A stretch of DNA of 64,000 nt from Glaciimonas soli (GTDB lineage: Bacteria; Pseudomonadota; Gammaproteobacteria; Burkholderiales; Burkholderiaceae_D). Below, in pieces: positions 26,091 to 35,758 of the stretch. Where the stretch lies: NCBI RefSeq assembly GCF_009497155.1, contig NZ_WINI01000005.1, positions 1-64,000 of the forward strand. Direction: 5' to 3'. Every line of letters begins with the position of its first letter. The first letter of the stretch is position 1. The notes below the pieces were generated by a model. It had not been told where the DNA came from, did not search any database, and saw only the letters and a program-made list of their open reading frames with translations. A program made the position numbers and the translations under genes.

Positions 26091-27110
26091 TTACGACTTG
26101 CCGTTCTTTTCTACATGCCCGCCAAATCCATGTCGCATGGCAGACAATATTTTGTCGGCAAAATCACCCTCGCCGCGCGAACTAAAACGTGAATACAGTG
26201 CGGCACTCAGAATCGGCACGGGAACCGCTTCGTCAATAGCCGCAGCAATCGTCCAGCGTCCTTCACCGGAATCTGCAACATGGCCCGCATAATTTTTCAG
26301 TTCTGGATCGTGCAATAGCGCGCTGGCAGTCAAATCCAGCAACCATGAACCGATCACACTACCGCGTCGCCATAGTTCCGTGATCTCGGGTAAATCCAGG
26401 TCATATTGATAGTATTCAGGATTGCGCAACGGCGTGGTCTCAGCGTCATTGTCGTTTTCTTTATGGCCGATATTGGCATTTCGCAGAATATTCAATCCTT
26501 CAGCATAGGCACCCATGATGCCGTACTCAATGCCGTTATGTATCATTTTGACAAAATGACCTGAGCCTTGCGGACCACAATGCAGATAGCCTTGCTCGGC
26601 AGTGCTGCCAGCATTATCCCGTCCTGCGGTCACAGGAATATCTCCAATACCTGGAGCCAGCGTGGAAAAAATGGGAGATAGATATTGCACCGTTTCTTTT
26701 TCGCCGCCTATCATCAGACAATAGCCGCGATCCAAACCCGCCACACCACCACTGGTGCCAACATCAACGTAATGGATTTGATGTTCTTTCAATGCAATGC
26801 CACGTCGAATATCGTCATGATAGTAAGAATTTCCACCGTCAATGATAATGTCACCAGCGTCCAGCAATGGGATTAACGTCGTCAGATTTTCATCGACCAA
26901 AGCTGCGGGCAACATCAGCCAAATAATGCGCGGGGTAGCTAACTGGGCGACTAAATCTTTAAAAGATGATGCGCTTACAACATCGGGGCGCAACACAGCC
27001 TTGATAGCGTCAGGCTGCACATCATAGACCACACATTTGTGATCACCTTTAGCCAGGCGCCGCACCATATTAGCGCCCATACGTCCCAATCCAATCATGC
27101 CTATCTGCAT
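26091..27110 (-). CDS. gnd: 6-phosphogluconate dehydrogenase, short (GndA/YqeC) type
   Basis: The enzyme decarboxylates 6-phosphogluconate to ribulose 5-phosphate in the pentose phosphate pathway. Its 339 aa match the short, YqeC-like form rather than the 470-aa E. coli Gnd. The N-terminal Rossmann motif [16 protein letters not shown], the substrate motifs [12 protein letters not shown] and [11 protein letters not shown], and [10 protein letters not shown] with the catalytic lysine are present. A GAGGAG site precedes ATG 27110. Cofactor preference (NAD or NADP) is not settled. Confidence 0.93.
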   Translation of the reverse strand: MQIGMIGLGRMGANMVRRLAKGDHKCVVYDVQPDAIKAVLRPDVVSASSFKDLVAQLATPRIIWLMLPAALVDENLTTLIPLLDAGDIIIDGGNSYYHDDIRRGIALKEHQIHYVDVGTSGGVAGLDRGYCLMIGGEKETVQYLSPIFSTLAPGIGDIPVTAGRDNAGSTAEQGYLHCGPQGSGHFVKMIHNGIEYGIMGAYAEGLNILRNANIGHKENDNDAETTPLRNPEYYQYDLDLPEITELWRRGSVIGSWLLDLTASALLHDPELKNYAGHVADSGEGRWTIAAAIDEAVPVPILSAALYSRFSSRGEGDFADKILSAMRHGFGGHVEKNGKS

Positions 27111-27433
27111 TGCGAATCTCCTCAGTGATGTACTTATGCAAAGATAAAAAATGTCGCGGGGTGTAACCGGCGCTCAGTGATGACTTATTGCAGCGCTTTT
27201 ATGGTCTGCAGATTGTATATCTTCGCGTCCATTTCTACGTGCGTCATTGATTTTCTTGTTTGCTTCACGTCGGCGACAGCAACCGTCTGCCCACAGCACT
27301 CAAGCAGAACGATTGGATCACGCTTATTTTCTGGAAGGAGGATGAAGAGCCGTCGCTAACGGACACTTAGATGGAGTGCGCCAAATGTAAATCTAGCGTC
27401 TTTTCGTATTTACTCTGCGGCGATGAAGTACCA
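27111..27433. other. Gap with no supported feature
   Basis: The 323 bp between gnd and the aminopeptidase-like gene contain no ORF with credible composition, tRNA or strong hairpin. The GAGGAG ribosome site of gnd lies at its left edge, so a gnd promoter is expected here, but I could not identify one with confidence. Confidence 0.4.
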
Positions 27434-28498
27434 TCAAACCAGCCAGGCACCATCGCGATATACCAAGTCATCATCCAGGTACACGGCCTCTGTCACTGCA
27501 AACACATCGATATGAAAACGGGCATCGGCGCGTCTGATATTTGGTTTGTTGTATACGCCATGCTTCGCGCCTAACGATAAATGGATGCCGCACATCCGTT
27601 CATAAGTGCCGATGTCGTCGACCATGCGGTCGCGGGTAAATGCGCGGTTCATGCCGAATCCTAATTCGCGTATCCAGACCTCGCCTTCCAGCGCGCGAAT
27701 ATTGGCCAAGACCTGATCAAATTCTGGCGTTGAATCACGCACATCCGTGACCTTTCCCTTATTAATCACCAAAGTGATTGGTTGCTCTGGTCGATTCACA
27801 TGGAATGAAGTATCACCAAACACAAAAATCCGCACGCAGCCGTTCACCGCTTCCAGATCCTGCGATTCGGTAAACACTTCACCAATGGGAAACTGGCCGC
27901 CGACGTTTTTCATTTCGCGATAATCGCCGACATTCAATTTGGCCGATTCAAATGGAACAGAAAATACCAGGCGTTCGCCGCCGCTATCGACCACACCACA
28001 CTGCGCGCGATCAATCCGGTTTTTCAATGCGGCACCAACCCCGCGGTAATACAAGGGATCATAAGCCAGCGATTCAATGTAGTAGAGCGCCTGCGCATCC
28101 GGCATGCGTGACAGATGCGGATGCTCAACCACTTTCAGATCGCGTTTAAACAATTCCACCCGCAGCCGGAAAGCCTCTAATCGAAAATGTGTCGATTGAA
28201 TCAACACCACTAAGGTCGATGGTGCCAGTAATGCAAACGCCGCCAACACATCCTCACCGGCAACCGCATCAAAGTTAATCCAGCCTGCCGTCGGCAAACA
28301 GCGCCGATAAGCCTCAACTAAGGCAATAGAGAGGTCACAGCGCTCATCAAACACGATCAATGCCGGCAGCGCCGTACTATGTTCAAATACCAGCGACACA
28401 ATATCGCGCACGTGCGGTTCCGCAAGATCGGCCATCTCCTTGCTGCTGAGGTGATAAGAAGGCGAAAAAGCTGGATCGCAAATGAGGGAGGCCGTCAT
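27434..28498 (-). CDS. M29-like aminopeptidase (COG2309 family)
   Basis: The 354-aa protein has features of the aminopeptidase T / NicX group, which use a metal centre. The C-terminal part ELGFGMNRAFTRDR, YERMCGIHLSLGAKHGVY and ARFHIDVFAV matches the conserved glycine-rich and histidine metal-binding region. The N-terminal half has a Rossmann-like fold. Function may be peptide cleavage, or ring cleavage as in 2,5-dihydroxypyridine dioxygenase; neither can be decided. It stands at the right end of the minus-strand block before the second tRNA-Lys. Confidence 0.7.
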   Translation of the reverse strand: MTASLICDPAFSPSYHLSSKEMADLAEPHVRDIVSLVFEHSTALPALIVFDERCDLSIALVEAYRRCLPTAGWINFDAVAGEDVLAAFALLAPSTLVVLIQSTHFRLEAFRLRVELFKRDLKVVEHPHLSRMPDAQALYYIESLAYDPLYYRGVGAALKNRIDRAQCGVVDSGGERLVFSVPFESAKLNVGDYREMKNVGGQFPIGEVFTESQDLEAVNGCVRIFVFGDTSFHVNRPEQPITLVINKGKVTDVRDSTPEFDQVLANIRALEGEVWIRELGFGMNRAFTRDRMVDDIGTYERMCGIHLSLGAKHGVYNKPNIRRADARFHIDVFAVTEAVYLDDDLVYRDGAWLV

Positions 28499-28678
28499 GG
28501 AAGTGTTGAAATTAAATAAATGAAATAGCTAAAAAATACAACGAAACATGATTAACATGCATGCAACATCGCAGAAGAAGTCAGCATTTTAAAGCACGAA
28601 ACCCTATACCATCTTCCCACATCAGAAAAATATGCGGCTAAGCAGCAAAAAAAACTAGGAAAAATGTACAACCCTCGT

Positions 28679-28684
28679 TATAAT
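28679..28684 (+). promoter_or_regulatory. -10 box of second tRNA-Lys
   Basis: A consensus TATAAT lies 12 bp before the tRNA. The -35 region is poor (TAGGAA at 17-bp spacing), unlike copy 1, so the two promoters are not duplicates. Confidence 0.6.
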
Positions 28685-28696
28685 TGCGCCCCTATC

Positions 28697-28772
28697 GGGT
28701 CGTTAGCTCAGCTGGTAGAGCAGCGGACTTTTAATCCGTTGGTCGCAGGTTCGAATCCCGCACGGCCTACCA
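28697..28772 (+). tRNA. tRNA-Lys (anticodon TTT), copy 2
   Basis: The 76-nt tRNA is identical base for base to copy 1 at 23539-23614, and in the same orientation. The following 60 bp are nearly the same too. Confidence 0.97.
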
Positions 28773-28788
28773 AGAATGAAGAAGTACG

Positions 28789-28823
28789 AAAGCCACTTAC
28801 AGCAATGTAAGTGGCTTTTTTGT
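28789..28823 (+). terminator. Rho-independent terminator of tRNA-Lys copy 2
   Basis: AAGCCACTTACA pairs with TGTAAGTGGCTT around GCAA, then T-run. The stem carries a change (CCACTT for CCGCTT) relative to copy 1. Confidence 0.9.
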
Positions 28824-28881
28824 TGCCGGACTTTATTCTCCACATCTTGATGCGACGCGAAATCATAGGCTGACAAATAAA

Positions 28882-29865
28882 TCAGCGATCCCATAACGGC
28901 TTTTTGCATCGATTAGAAAACGGCGAGTGTAGAGGCAAGCGAAGTTGCGTCAGGGAGAAGATAACCTCAGGATTTTTACCGGTCGCCTCACACCAGGTTG
29001 TTATTCTTTTTTGAATACTATATTTACTTGCCGGGCAATATTCAGTTTCAATCCCTGTCCGTGTTTGGTGAGATTGTTCAGAAAAAATTTCGAGTACGCC
29101 TTGCCAGGCTTGAGGAGGCAAAGATTGCGTTATGCTGTGTAAATACTGTGTCGTATCAATTTTATTGTGGCGTTGCTCACCCAAGCCATCCTGAATCAGC
29201 CAGATGATGCCGGTTTCTTTATTAATTTTTTCGAGCATTTTGGCAAAACTAACCGGATCTTGATTTCCGCTAAAAAAAACAGAGGCATAAACTGGAATGA
29301 CCGGATACAAATTGTGTAACTGCTCAATCGTCTTGAGGAAGTGAGTTGACAGCATTTGCTGCCGTTCTGCTGTTTGCCAGTTCAAGTCGTCTATTTCTTC
29401 AGGCAGATACCAACCTGCTATCGGCACAGGTGATTGTTTAATTAATTTTGCAGCTTCATTGATGCTTCTATCCCTAATCGCGGCCAGTTCAATGTCAAGC
29501 CGACTGTCCGTTTTGTTCAAGATATCGAAATAATTTGGATCAGAATAAAGTCCGTGAATAATCTGCAGCGACTTATCTGTTACCAATGCCTGACGTATCC
29601 AGCCTCGCCCGTCATCCGGCCAGAACTCAGTATCACCACGACGGCTCCATTGCAAGATCAGATGGCTATAGCCTTGCAGTTGCAACTGATGAAGTAATTT
29701 GCCATCCAGTCGAACTGCATGGCTATCAAGTAAATTCCACGGTTGAAAAAAAACCCTCTGGGGAAGGCTTTGTTCACACACAGCAGTAGCTGATGCCATG
29801 CTGGTCACCAAAAGCAGACAACTGAACAGTCTGACTATGCGCTTACTCAATGAAATATTCTCCAC
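28882..29865 (-). CDS. DUF4434 exported putative glycoside hydrolase
   Basis: The 327-aa precursor has an N-terminal signal (RIVRLFSCLLLVTSMASATA) and a TIM-barrel-like DUF4434 domain: FFQPWN, LQGYSHLILQWSRRGD, and PVPIAGWYLPEEIDDLNW, where the PEEID acidic pair could be catalytic. It would act in the periplasm on a polysaccharide. The gene overlaps the end of nfrA by 19 bp, so it is part of the wecB-nfrB-nfrA operon. By analogy with PgaB and BcsZ in other exopolysaccharide systems it may trim or edit the product. That role is inferred from position. The E. coli nfr locus also has an exported neighbour (ybcH), relation untested. Confidence 0.75.
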   Translation of the reverse strand: MENISLSKRIVRLFSCLLLVTSMASATAVCEQSLPQRVFFQPWNLLDSHAVRLDGKLLHQLQLQGYSHLILQWSRRGDTEFWPDDGRGWIRQALVTDKSLQIIHGLYSDPNYFDILNKTDSRLDIELAAIRDRSINEAAKLIKQSPVPIAGWYLPEEIDDLNWQTAERQQMLSTHFLKTIEQLHNLYPVIPVYASVFFSGNQDPVSFAKMLEKINKETGIIWLIQDGLGEQRHNKIDTTQYLHSITQSLPPQAWQGVLEIFSEQSHQTRTGIETEYCPASKYSIQKRITTWCEATGKNPEVIFSLTQLRLPLHSPFSNRCKKPLWDR

Positions 29866-32318
29866 TGTAGCAAAACAATGGTGTGATCCAGACTATTCCC
29901 GCCGATACGCTGCCGCACTTCAAGCGATAAACGTTGCCGGACGTCGGGTGCACGCCAAGGGTCAGCGCCATGCCAACTTTGCAGGGCGATACCCATCACC
30001 GCGTCGACCCGGCTCACTGCGGTGTTGCTGAAATTATCGTTATTGATAGCCAGCGCACTGCCGACATACGGCATGAAAGTGGATTTTCCGTCTAACCACG
30101 CTAAACGCTGTTGTCGTCCTAGTTCAGCCGAAAGCGTCAAATAATAACTTTTTTCGCGTAGCAACCGCGCAATATCACCATACACATTGAAGCTGGTCCA
30201 TTGCGTACCGGTTGGTCGCCAGTCGGTGCCAAACGAATGTGAGCCAGATAAACGCAGCATGACATCACTGGGGGTGTCACTACCATTTCTGTATAGCCAC
30301 TCAACCGAGCCGAGTACGTTTTCATCAGCCAATAATCGCTGCCGAAAACCAATCCCGGCTAGTGTATTACCGGACATAAACTCAAATGAACGATTTTCCA
30401 AACCTTGGCTTGCTCTTGCAAATAACCAGCTTGGGTGCTCAGCATCCCATAATGGGTCCAGTCGATACGCGGCCTCGAAATCTACCGCACCGCCGAATTG
30501 CGCGTATTGCGAAGGGCTAATGCCCACTCCGTCAGGAACTATCGGGCCTTGATTTAAACGCACTTGTGTGCCGGCTGAAATACTCCAGCGATCTTCCAGC
30601 GTTTGCACCGCGCGCTGCCAGGCGTACAACTGATTCTCAGCAGCCTCGCCGCTAACGCTATTGCGTGATTGGATATTTTTGCTCTGATCAATGCTTGCGC
30701 GAAAATCGCGGATGGCTGCCTTCGATTGCCCCAATTTCATTTCTAGCAGGGCAATTTCCGGGATCAGTTCCGTGCGCTGGGAATCCAGTTCCACAGCACG
30801 CTGAAAATGCAGTAGCGCTGCGGCACTTTGTCCATTACTTTTAAGCCAATACGCATATTCTGCATGTAACAACGATTGCTCATCATTGAGCTTCAGTGCC
30901 TCGGAAAGCGCCTCACCTTGCGCTGAAGAATTGCCCGTACTTCGCATCAAATTAGCCAACTCGTACCACACTTGCCATTTGGGGCTTTCAGCCAGCGATG
31001 TACGAAAATTAGCTTCGGCTGCAACGTTGTCGCCGCGATGTTGTGCTGCATATGCCTGTGTCAAAGCCAGTTGGCCGGGTGGCAGGAAATGGCGATAACG
31101 CGTCACTATCACGACACTTGATGGCAACTCAGGATGCTGGATGGCCAGATCAACTAAATTGCGGGCGAGTTCCGGGTTTTCTTGTTGTTGTAAGCTGGCA
31201 TCCCAACTTTGCATGGCCTTGTCGAGTTGCTGGGATGCGTACCAGGCATCACCTTCGCTACGCAGCGTTTGCGCTAATGGTTGCAAGCCAGCCTGAGCAC
31301 GCACACTGCTTGCAGCGTGAAAATGTTGTGCAGACCTTTCCGGCTGCGCGCTTGCACAATATGCGGCGGCCATCTGACTATGTTCGGTAGTTTCCCGGAT
31401 ATCGGCATCGACAGCAATTTCCTGCAGTAGCAAAGGACAATTTTTATTTTCCAGGTTGAGCGCCAGCGCTTCTTGAATAGCGGGAGTGAACAAATTTTCA
31501 CGCCGCAAAACAGCTACTTCTCCTTCCAAATCACTATAGTGTTGCGCGGCGGTCAGGTGATAAAAATCGGCAATGATGCGCTGAGTGCGCATCGCTTCAG
31601 ATAATTCACGATACGGAAATTGCGAATCTGGTGGTGGCACGATCTCTTTGCTGCTAACTGTTTTTTGCTTGCTGATATTAATCGGCGCGACAACTTCCTC
31701 TGGTGCGACTTTAGCGACTTTAGCTGCTTTAGATACTTCGGCACCTGCAGCAGCCGCAACCAATTGGCGATTCCAGCGCTGGCTGTCAGCATCTGCAATA
31801 AATACTTTTTGCTGCTGCAACCATGCGATGGTTGCTTGCGCTTCCTGATATCTTTTTAGACGGAACAAAGCATCTATCAATTCACGCCCTGCCTTTGTTC
31901 GACTATCTGGATGTAACCCAACATGTTCAATCGCGGATCGAAACTGCTCAATCGCCTGATTGTCGTCATTCCCCAATTTCTTTACATAGCCGACGATGTA
32001 ATAGCCCAAAGGGTCGCGCTGAAAACGCCTTTCCCAATCTTCACCCAACTGCCGCAAACACGCTATGTCATGCAATTTTTCACATGTCTGTGCATGTAAA
32101 ATTCGCGCATCTCGCTTGTTCGGGTCAATTTTCTCAGCTTGTTGCAACAATACTAAAGCGCCGGCGTAATCACCTGCTTTATACAAATCGTAAGATCGTT
32201 GCAGTCGAGGATAAACGCGAAAGTTGTGCCATTCGCTATCTAGCCACGCAGCACGCGCCTGCATATGAATGCCAACGCTCAGGAGAACGACAAAGCGAAG
32301 TAAATTTTTCAACCTCAT
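29847..32318 (-). CDS. nfrA: NfrA-like outer-membrane TPR/beta-barrel glycan exporter
   Basis: The 823-aa protein has a signal peptide (VLLSVGIHMQARA), a long TPR region (about 30-560, with motifs such as AYDLYKAGDYAGALVLLQQA-like units), and a C-terminal beta-barrel region corresponding to the phage N4 adsorption protein A C-terminal domain (RLNQGPIVPDGVGISPSQYA to the end QWRIFH, terminal aromatic-rich). E. coli NfrA is about 990 aa, so this is a shorter form. Family knowledge: NfrA is the outer-membrane N4 receptor and exports the NfrB-made glycan. The gene starts 3 bp after nfrB. Confidence 0.85.
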   Translation of the reverse strand: MRLKNLLRFVVLLSVGIHMQARAAWLDSEWHNFRVYPRLQRSYDLYKAGDYAGALVLLQQAEKIDPNKRDARILHAQTCEKLHDIACLRQLGEDWERRFQRDPLGYYIVGYVKKLGNDDNQAIEQFRSAIEHVGLHPDSRTKAGRELIDALFRLKRYQEAQATIAWLQQQKVFIADADSQRWNRQLVAAAAGAEVSKAAKVAKVAPEEVVAPINISKQKTVSSKEIVPPPDSQFPYRELSEAMRTQRIIADFYHLTAAQHYSDLEGEVAVLRRENLFTPAIQEALALNLENKNCPLLLQEIAVDADIRETTEHSQMAAAYCASAQPERSAQHFHAASSVRAQAGLQPLAQTLRSEGDAWYASQQLDKAMQSWDASLQQQENPELARNLVDLAIQHPELPSSVVIVTRYRHFLPPGQLALTQAYAAQHRGDNVAAEANFRTSLAESPKWQVWYELANLMRSTGNSSAQGEALSEALKLNDEQSLLHAEYAYWLKSNGQSAAALLHFQRAVELDSQRTELIPEIALLEMKLGQSKAAIRDFRASIDQSKNIQSRNSVSGEAAENQLYAWQRAVQTLEDRWSISAGTQVRLNQGPIVPDGVGISPSQYAQFGGAVDFEAAYRLDPLWDAEHPSWLFARASQGLENRSFEFMSGNTLAGIGFRQRLLADENVLGSVEWLYRNGSDTPSDVMLRLSGSHSFGTDWRPTGTQWTSFNVYGDIARLLREKSYYLTLSAELGRQQRLAWLDGKSTFMPYVGSALAINNDNFSNTAVSRVDAVMGIALQSWHGADPWRAPDVRQRLSLEVRQRIGGNSLDHTIVLLQWRIFH

Positions 32319-32321
32319 AGG

Positions 32322-33770
32322 TCATTCTCCGGGGTGCAAATCAGGAAAATCGTGACTGGTTTTATCCCATGTAACAGCGCGACCAGTCTTGTTACTGTTA
32401 CGCACTTGGAAAAAAGCACGAAAAAAAGCACATATGTTCACGATATTTCCAACCAAAATCCGCGGCAGCGCCTGTAATCCTTGCCAATAACCGAAATAGC
32501 GACTCGTAAAAATAAAGCGGTGCAGCAAACGGTTGCACATGAAGAAAAAATTAATTTTAACCAGCACGAAAAACCAGCTTTCTTGAGGAATCAATTCCGG
32601 AAATCGCCACCAGCGAGGATTCATCTGAAGATGGATCCAATTAAACATTACCGTTACCACGATAAAATACCCCATCAGCACAGCAGGAAAAGCGATCACA
32701 CTTTTACGATCTCTCATTAACATGTATTTCATCAGTGGCGCACCGCTCCAACCCAGATTCTTCCATCCCTGAAATACGATGCCAACTATCCAGCGTGACT
32801 TTTGACGAACCGCCTGCCACGTATGATTAGGGAAATATTCCTGCACACATAGCATAGGATGCACGCCTTTGCGACCAAACCAGGCAGGCGGTTTATCTTT
32901 AAACTGGACTTGGTAATGCAGCAGCATTTCACGCGCGCCGACTTGATGTAAGCGAAAACCGATTTCGTAATCCTCCGTTAGCGAACCAACGTCAAATACC
33001 ACGCCGCCGTTGATTTTTTCTAGAAGTTCAATTGCACGACGACTAAATGCCGTTCCAACGCCAGCACTTGGAATCTGGCCGGTTAGCAATTGACGTACCA
33101 ACATATCTTTGCCGTGCCATTCAGAAAATTCATCGATATAGTGATTTCCAATCGCGTTAGTCCAACTGCGCGCAAGCGGCATCACAGGTATCTGAACCAA
33201 ATCAAAACTTGGCACCAGGCGATTGAAAGCACGTAGTTCCAACGGATGAATAATATCTTCCGCATCGTGGTAAGCCAGACAGCTGAAATGTATATCTTCA
33301 GCGGCTTCCATTGCGGTGATAAAGGCGATGATGTTATTGAGGCAGTCTGCCTTTGTCGTTGGTCCCGGATCACGGGTTACCACTTTATGTACATTCGGAT
33401 ATTTTGCAACGACCTTATCAACCTCGCGTTGTGTGTCGGGGTCATTCGGATAAGTGCCAACAAAAATATGATAATTTTCGTAGTCAAAAGTGCGCGCCGC
33501 ATAGTCTGCCATGCGCTGAATAACGGGCGCTTCCTGCCATGCGGGGATCATGATGGCGATAAGCTGCTGCGGGTCCTGATACAACTCGTCGGCATACTCT
33601 GGAAAGTGCGCATCACGACGCCAGTTTCGATGCTGAAACAGACGCCATAGCCAGTAACGCACATCAATGATGATGTCGTCGATCGAACTGATAAAAATGA
33701 TGACGATACCGATCCGTAATAGGATCGCTATGCAAAACCAGTAAGTAGCAAGTAAATCAACCGGCGCCAT
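32322..33770 (-). CDS. nfrB: NfrB-like inner-membrane glycosyltransferase, without C-terminal domain
   Basis: The 482-aa protein is a processive GT2-type synthase: N-terminal helices, IAIMIPAWQEAPVIQRM, the acidic motif YHDAEDIIHP, TEDYEIGFRL, and QKSRWIVGIVFQGW (QxxRW). Two or more C-terminal helices follow (VIAFPAVLMGYFIVVTVMFN, FFVLVKINFFFM). E. coli NfrB is about 745 aa and has an MshEN domain that binds c-di-GMP; this protein ends after WDKTSHDFPDLHPGE and lacks it. ATG 33770 overlaps the wecB stop (TAATG). The product is presumably a ManNAc-containing glycan, from the wecB linkage. Confidence 0.88.
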   Translation of the reverse strand: MAPVDLLATYWFCIAILLRIGIVIIFISSIDDIIIDVRYWLWRLFQHRNWRRDAHFPEYADELYQDPQQLIAIMIPAWQEAPVIQRMADYAARTFDYENYHIFVGTYPNDPDTQREVDKVVAKYPNVHKVVTRDPGPTTKADCLNNIIAFITAMEAAEDIHFSCLAYHDAEDIIHPLELRAFNRLVPSFDLVQIPVMPLARSWTNAIGNHYIDEFSEWHGKDMLVRQLLTGQIPSAGVGTAFSRRAIELLEKINGGVVFDVGSLTEDYEIGFRLHQVGAREMLLHYQVQFKDKPPAWFGRKGVHPMLCVQEYFPNHTWQAVRQKSRWIVGIVFQGWKNLGWSGAPLMKYMLMRDRKSVIAFPAVLMGYFIVVTVMFNWIHLQMNPRWWRFPELIPQESWFFVLVKINFFFMCNRLLHRFIFTSRYFGYWQGLQALPRILVGNIVNICAFFRAFFQVRNSNKTGRAVTWDKTSHDFPDLHPGE

Positions 33771-34909
33771 TATTCAGACTCCCAACGGCGGATCAATTCA
33801 ACTATTTTGGTGGCGGCTTTGCCATCGCCATACGGATTGCTGGCTTGCGCCATGGCGCGGTAAGCCTTCTCATCATCCAGCAAGCGACTCACCTCAAACA
33901 CAATTTTGTCAGTATCAGTACCTACCAGCCGGGCAGTTCCTGCCGCAATGGCTTCCGGGCGTTCGGTGGTTTCACGCATTACCAGAACCGGCTTACCGAG
34001 CGTTGGTGCTTCTTCCTGAATCCCCCCGCTATCGGTTAAGACGATGTGAGCACGTTTGAGCAGATAGACAAATGGCAGATAGTCTTGCGGCGCAATCAGA
34101 TGCACAGCTTCAACGCCTTGCAGGATGTCATTGACCGGTTGTTGCACATTCGGATTAAGGTGAACCGGATAAATAATTTGTACATCGGGGCGAGCCGCGA
34201 GCCTGGCTAATGCCTGGCAAATATTCACAAAGCCTGCGCCAAAATTTTCTCGTCTATGTCCTGTGACCAAAATCAGTTTTTTGTTTGGATCAAGAAAGGG
34301 AAACTGATCAGCGAGTTGCTTAGTCAGCGTGGGATTTTCATCCATCCGCTGGCTGACATCGAGTAGCGCATCAAGCACAGTATTACCCGTGACGAAAATC
34401 TGTTTTGGATCACGGCCTTCACGCAGTAAATTATCAGCGGCTTGCTGGGTAGGCGCAAAATTCAAGCGTGCAAACAGTCCCACTACCGAACGATTAAATT
34501 CTTCTGGCCACGGTGCATCTAAGTTACCTGTGCGCAGACCGGCCTCCACATGGCCAACCGCAATGCGCTGGTAAAAAGCGGCTATGCCAGCTGCTAATGT
34601 GGTGGTAGTGTCGCCATGCACCAATACCAAATCAGGACGGAAATCTTCCAGTACGGTGCGCAATCCGGTTAAAGCACGTGCAGTAAGATCAGTTAAATTC
34701 TGTCCCGGTTGCATCAGATCAAGATCGTAATCTGCCTTTAACGCAAATAACTGCATAACCTGATCCAGCATTTCGCGGTGTTGTGCAGTCACACACACTT
34801 TGCAGTGCATGGTTGGATCAGCTTGCAAAGCACGTACTACCGGTGCCATTTTGATCGCCTCTGGACGTGTACCAAAGATGCAAAGAACCGTTTTGATAGA
34901 TGCGCGCAT
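33770..34909 (-). CDS. wecB: UDP-N-acetylglucosamine 2-epimerase (non-hydrolysing)
   Basis: The 379-aa enzyme interconverts UDP-GlcNAc and UDP-ManNAc. The conserved start [37 protein letters not shown], and [20 protein letters not shown] are all present. It is cotranslated with nfrB (one-base overlap) rather than located in an enterobacterial common antigen cluster. The first gene of the operon, it supplies the nucleotide sugar for NfrB. ATG 34909 is the family-standard start. Confidence 0.95.
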   Translation of the reverse strand: MRASIKTVLCIFGTRPEAIKMAPVVRALQADPTMHCKVCVTAQHREMLDQVMQLFALKADYDLDLMQPGQNLTDLTARALTGLRTVLEDFRPDLVLVHGDTTTTLAAGIAAFYQRIAVGHVEAGLRTGNLDAPWPEEFNRSVVGLFARLNFAPTQQAADNLLREGRDPKQIFVTGNTVLDALLDVSQRMDENPTLTKQLADQFPFLDPNKKLILVTGHRRENFGAGFVNICQALARLAARPDVQIIYPVHLNPNVQQPVNDILQGVEAVHLIAPQDYLPFVYLLKRAHIVLTDSGGIQEEAPTLGKPVLVMRETTERPEAIAAGTARLVGTDTDKIVFEVSRLLDDEKAYRAMAQASNPYGDGKAATKIVELIRRWESE

Positions 34910-35261
34910 TACTATTCACTCCGATTAAAGGCGAGAAAAAGCAAATTTAGTGGACAGTTTTACCACAAAAATATCCAATATTTCCGTACTGAAAAAAAAT
35001 AATGAATTACGGCTATCCCGAAATGGCTTGGCTGCGCCAATGACGAAACGTAATTGCACACCACCACGAAATGGCAAATGCCTGGCGGTTTATGACTGAT
35101 CAATTTGGTCGCTTCAAAATTCTGGAACCAATCAGCCACCGTGGTGCGCGAAGCAAATTGTAATGGAATGTAATAGCGGTCAACAGCATCTTCAGGCGAG
35201 TCGTTATTGGATCAAGCCCTCGGGAATTCTGAGGTAATCAAGATAACGTAAAGGTGCAAAA
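34910..35261. other. Divergent promoter region between wecB and the Asr-like gene
   Basis: These 352 bp must hold the promoters of the wecB operon (minus) and the Asr-like gene (plus). On the minus strand an 84-codon open frame without a start (34960-35211) has protein-like composition and might be a gene remnant. I see no strong hairpin or tRNA. Confidence 0.4.
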
Positions 35262-35648
35262 ATGAATAAATTAATCGCTACTCTCATCGCTGGCTTGTTC
35301 GCAACTTCTGTTTTCGCTCAAGGCACTGCTCCCGCAGCACCTGCAACACCAACTGCCACTGCTGCGGTAACTGCACCAGCTGCAAAAGTCGATGTAAAAA
35401 CCAGCAAGGTTGAAGCTGCGACCAAAAGCGATGTAAAAGCGGATACCAAGGTAGCGACTACCAAAGTCAAAGCCAAGAGCAAGAAAGCAAAGGCTCACCA
35501 CAAAACGGTCGCCAGCAAGACAAAAGCAAAAACTTCTGCGACGGTAGCCAAGACTGATACCAAAGCACCTGCTGCGGTAGCGAAAGTGGATACGAAAGCA
35601 CCTGTTGCTGTAGCTAAGGCAGATGCAAAAATTGCAGCACCTCAGTAA
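35262..35648 (+). CDS. Exported Ala/Lys-rich basic protein, Asr-like
   Basis: The 128-aa precursor has a signal peptide ending at VFA. The mature part is low complexity: Pro/Ala/Thr in the first third, then Lys-rich repeats such as SKKAKAHHKTVASKTKAKTS and a triplicate TDTKAPAAVAKVDTKAPVAV. Composition and layout resemble the acid-shock protein Asr of enterobacteria, a periplasmic proton or protein buffer, although repeats are not identical. An AAGGT site 6 bp before ATG 35262 is present. A perfect terminator follows. Function remains inference. Confidence 0.65.
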   Translation: MNKLIATLIAGLFATSVFAQGTAPAAPATPTATAAVTAPAAKVDVKTSKVEAATKSDVKADTKVATTKVKAKSKKAKAHHKTVASKTKAKTSATVAKTDTKAPAAVAKVDTKAPVAVAKADAKIAAPQ

Positions 35649-35670
35649 TCAAATCAACACGCATTAAAAT

Positions 35671-35707
35671 AAAAGAGGCAGGCCCACCCTGTCTCTTTTA
35701 TTTTTTA
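35671..35707 (+). terminator. Rho-independent terminator of the Asr-like gene
   Basis: The stem AAAAGAGGCAGG/CCTGTCTCTTTT has one wobble pair and a CCCAC loop, followed by ATTTTTT. Confidence 0.9.
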
Positions 35708-35758
35708 CGTTAGTCATCTGAGTCAAATTGGCAGAGCCGTTTTCCAACTAACAATGAC

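Noticed and set aside
27371-27574. 67-codon plus-strand ORF at the gnd-aminopeptidase gap
   Set aside because: It overlaps the conserved 3' end of the aminopeptidase-like gene and has no SD.
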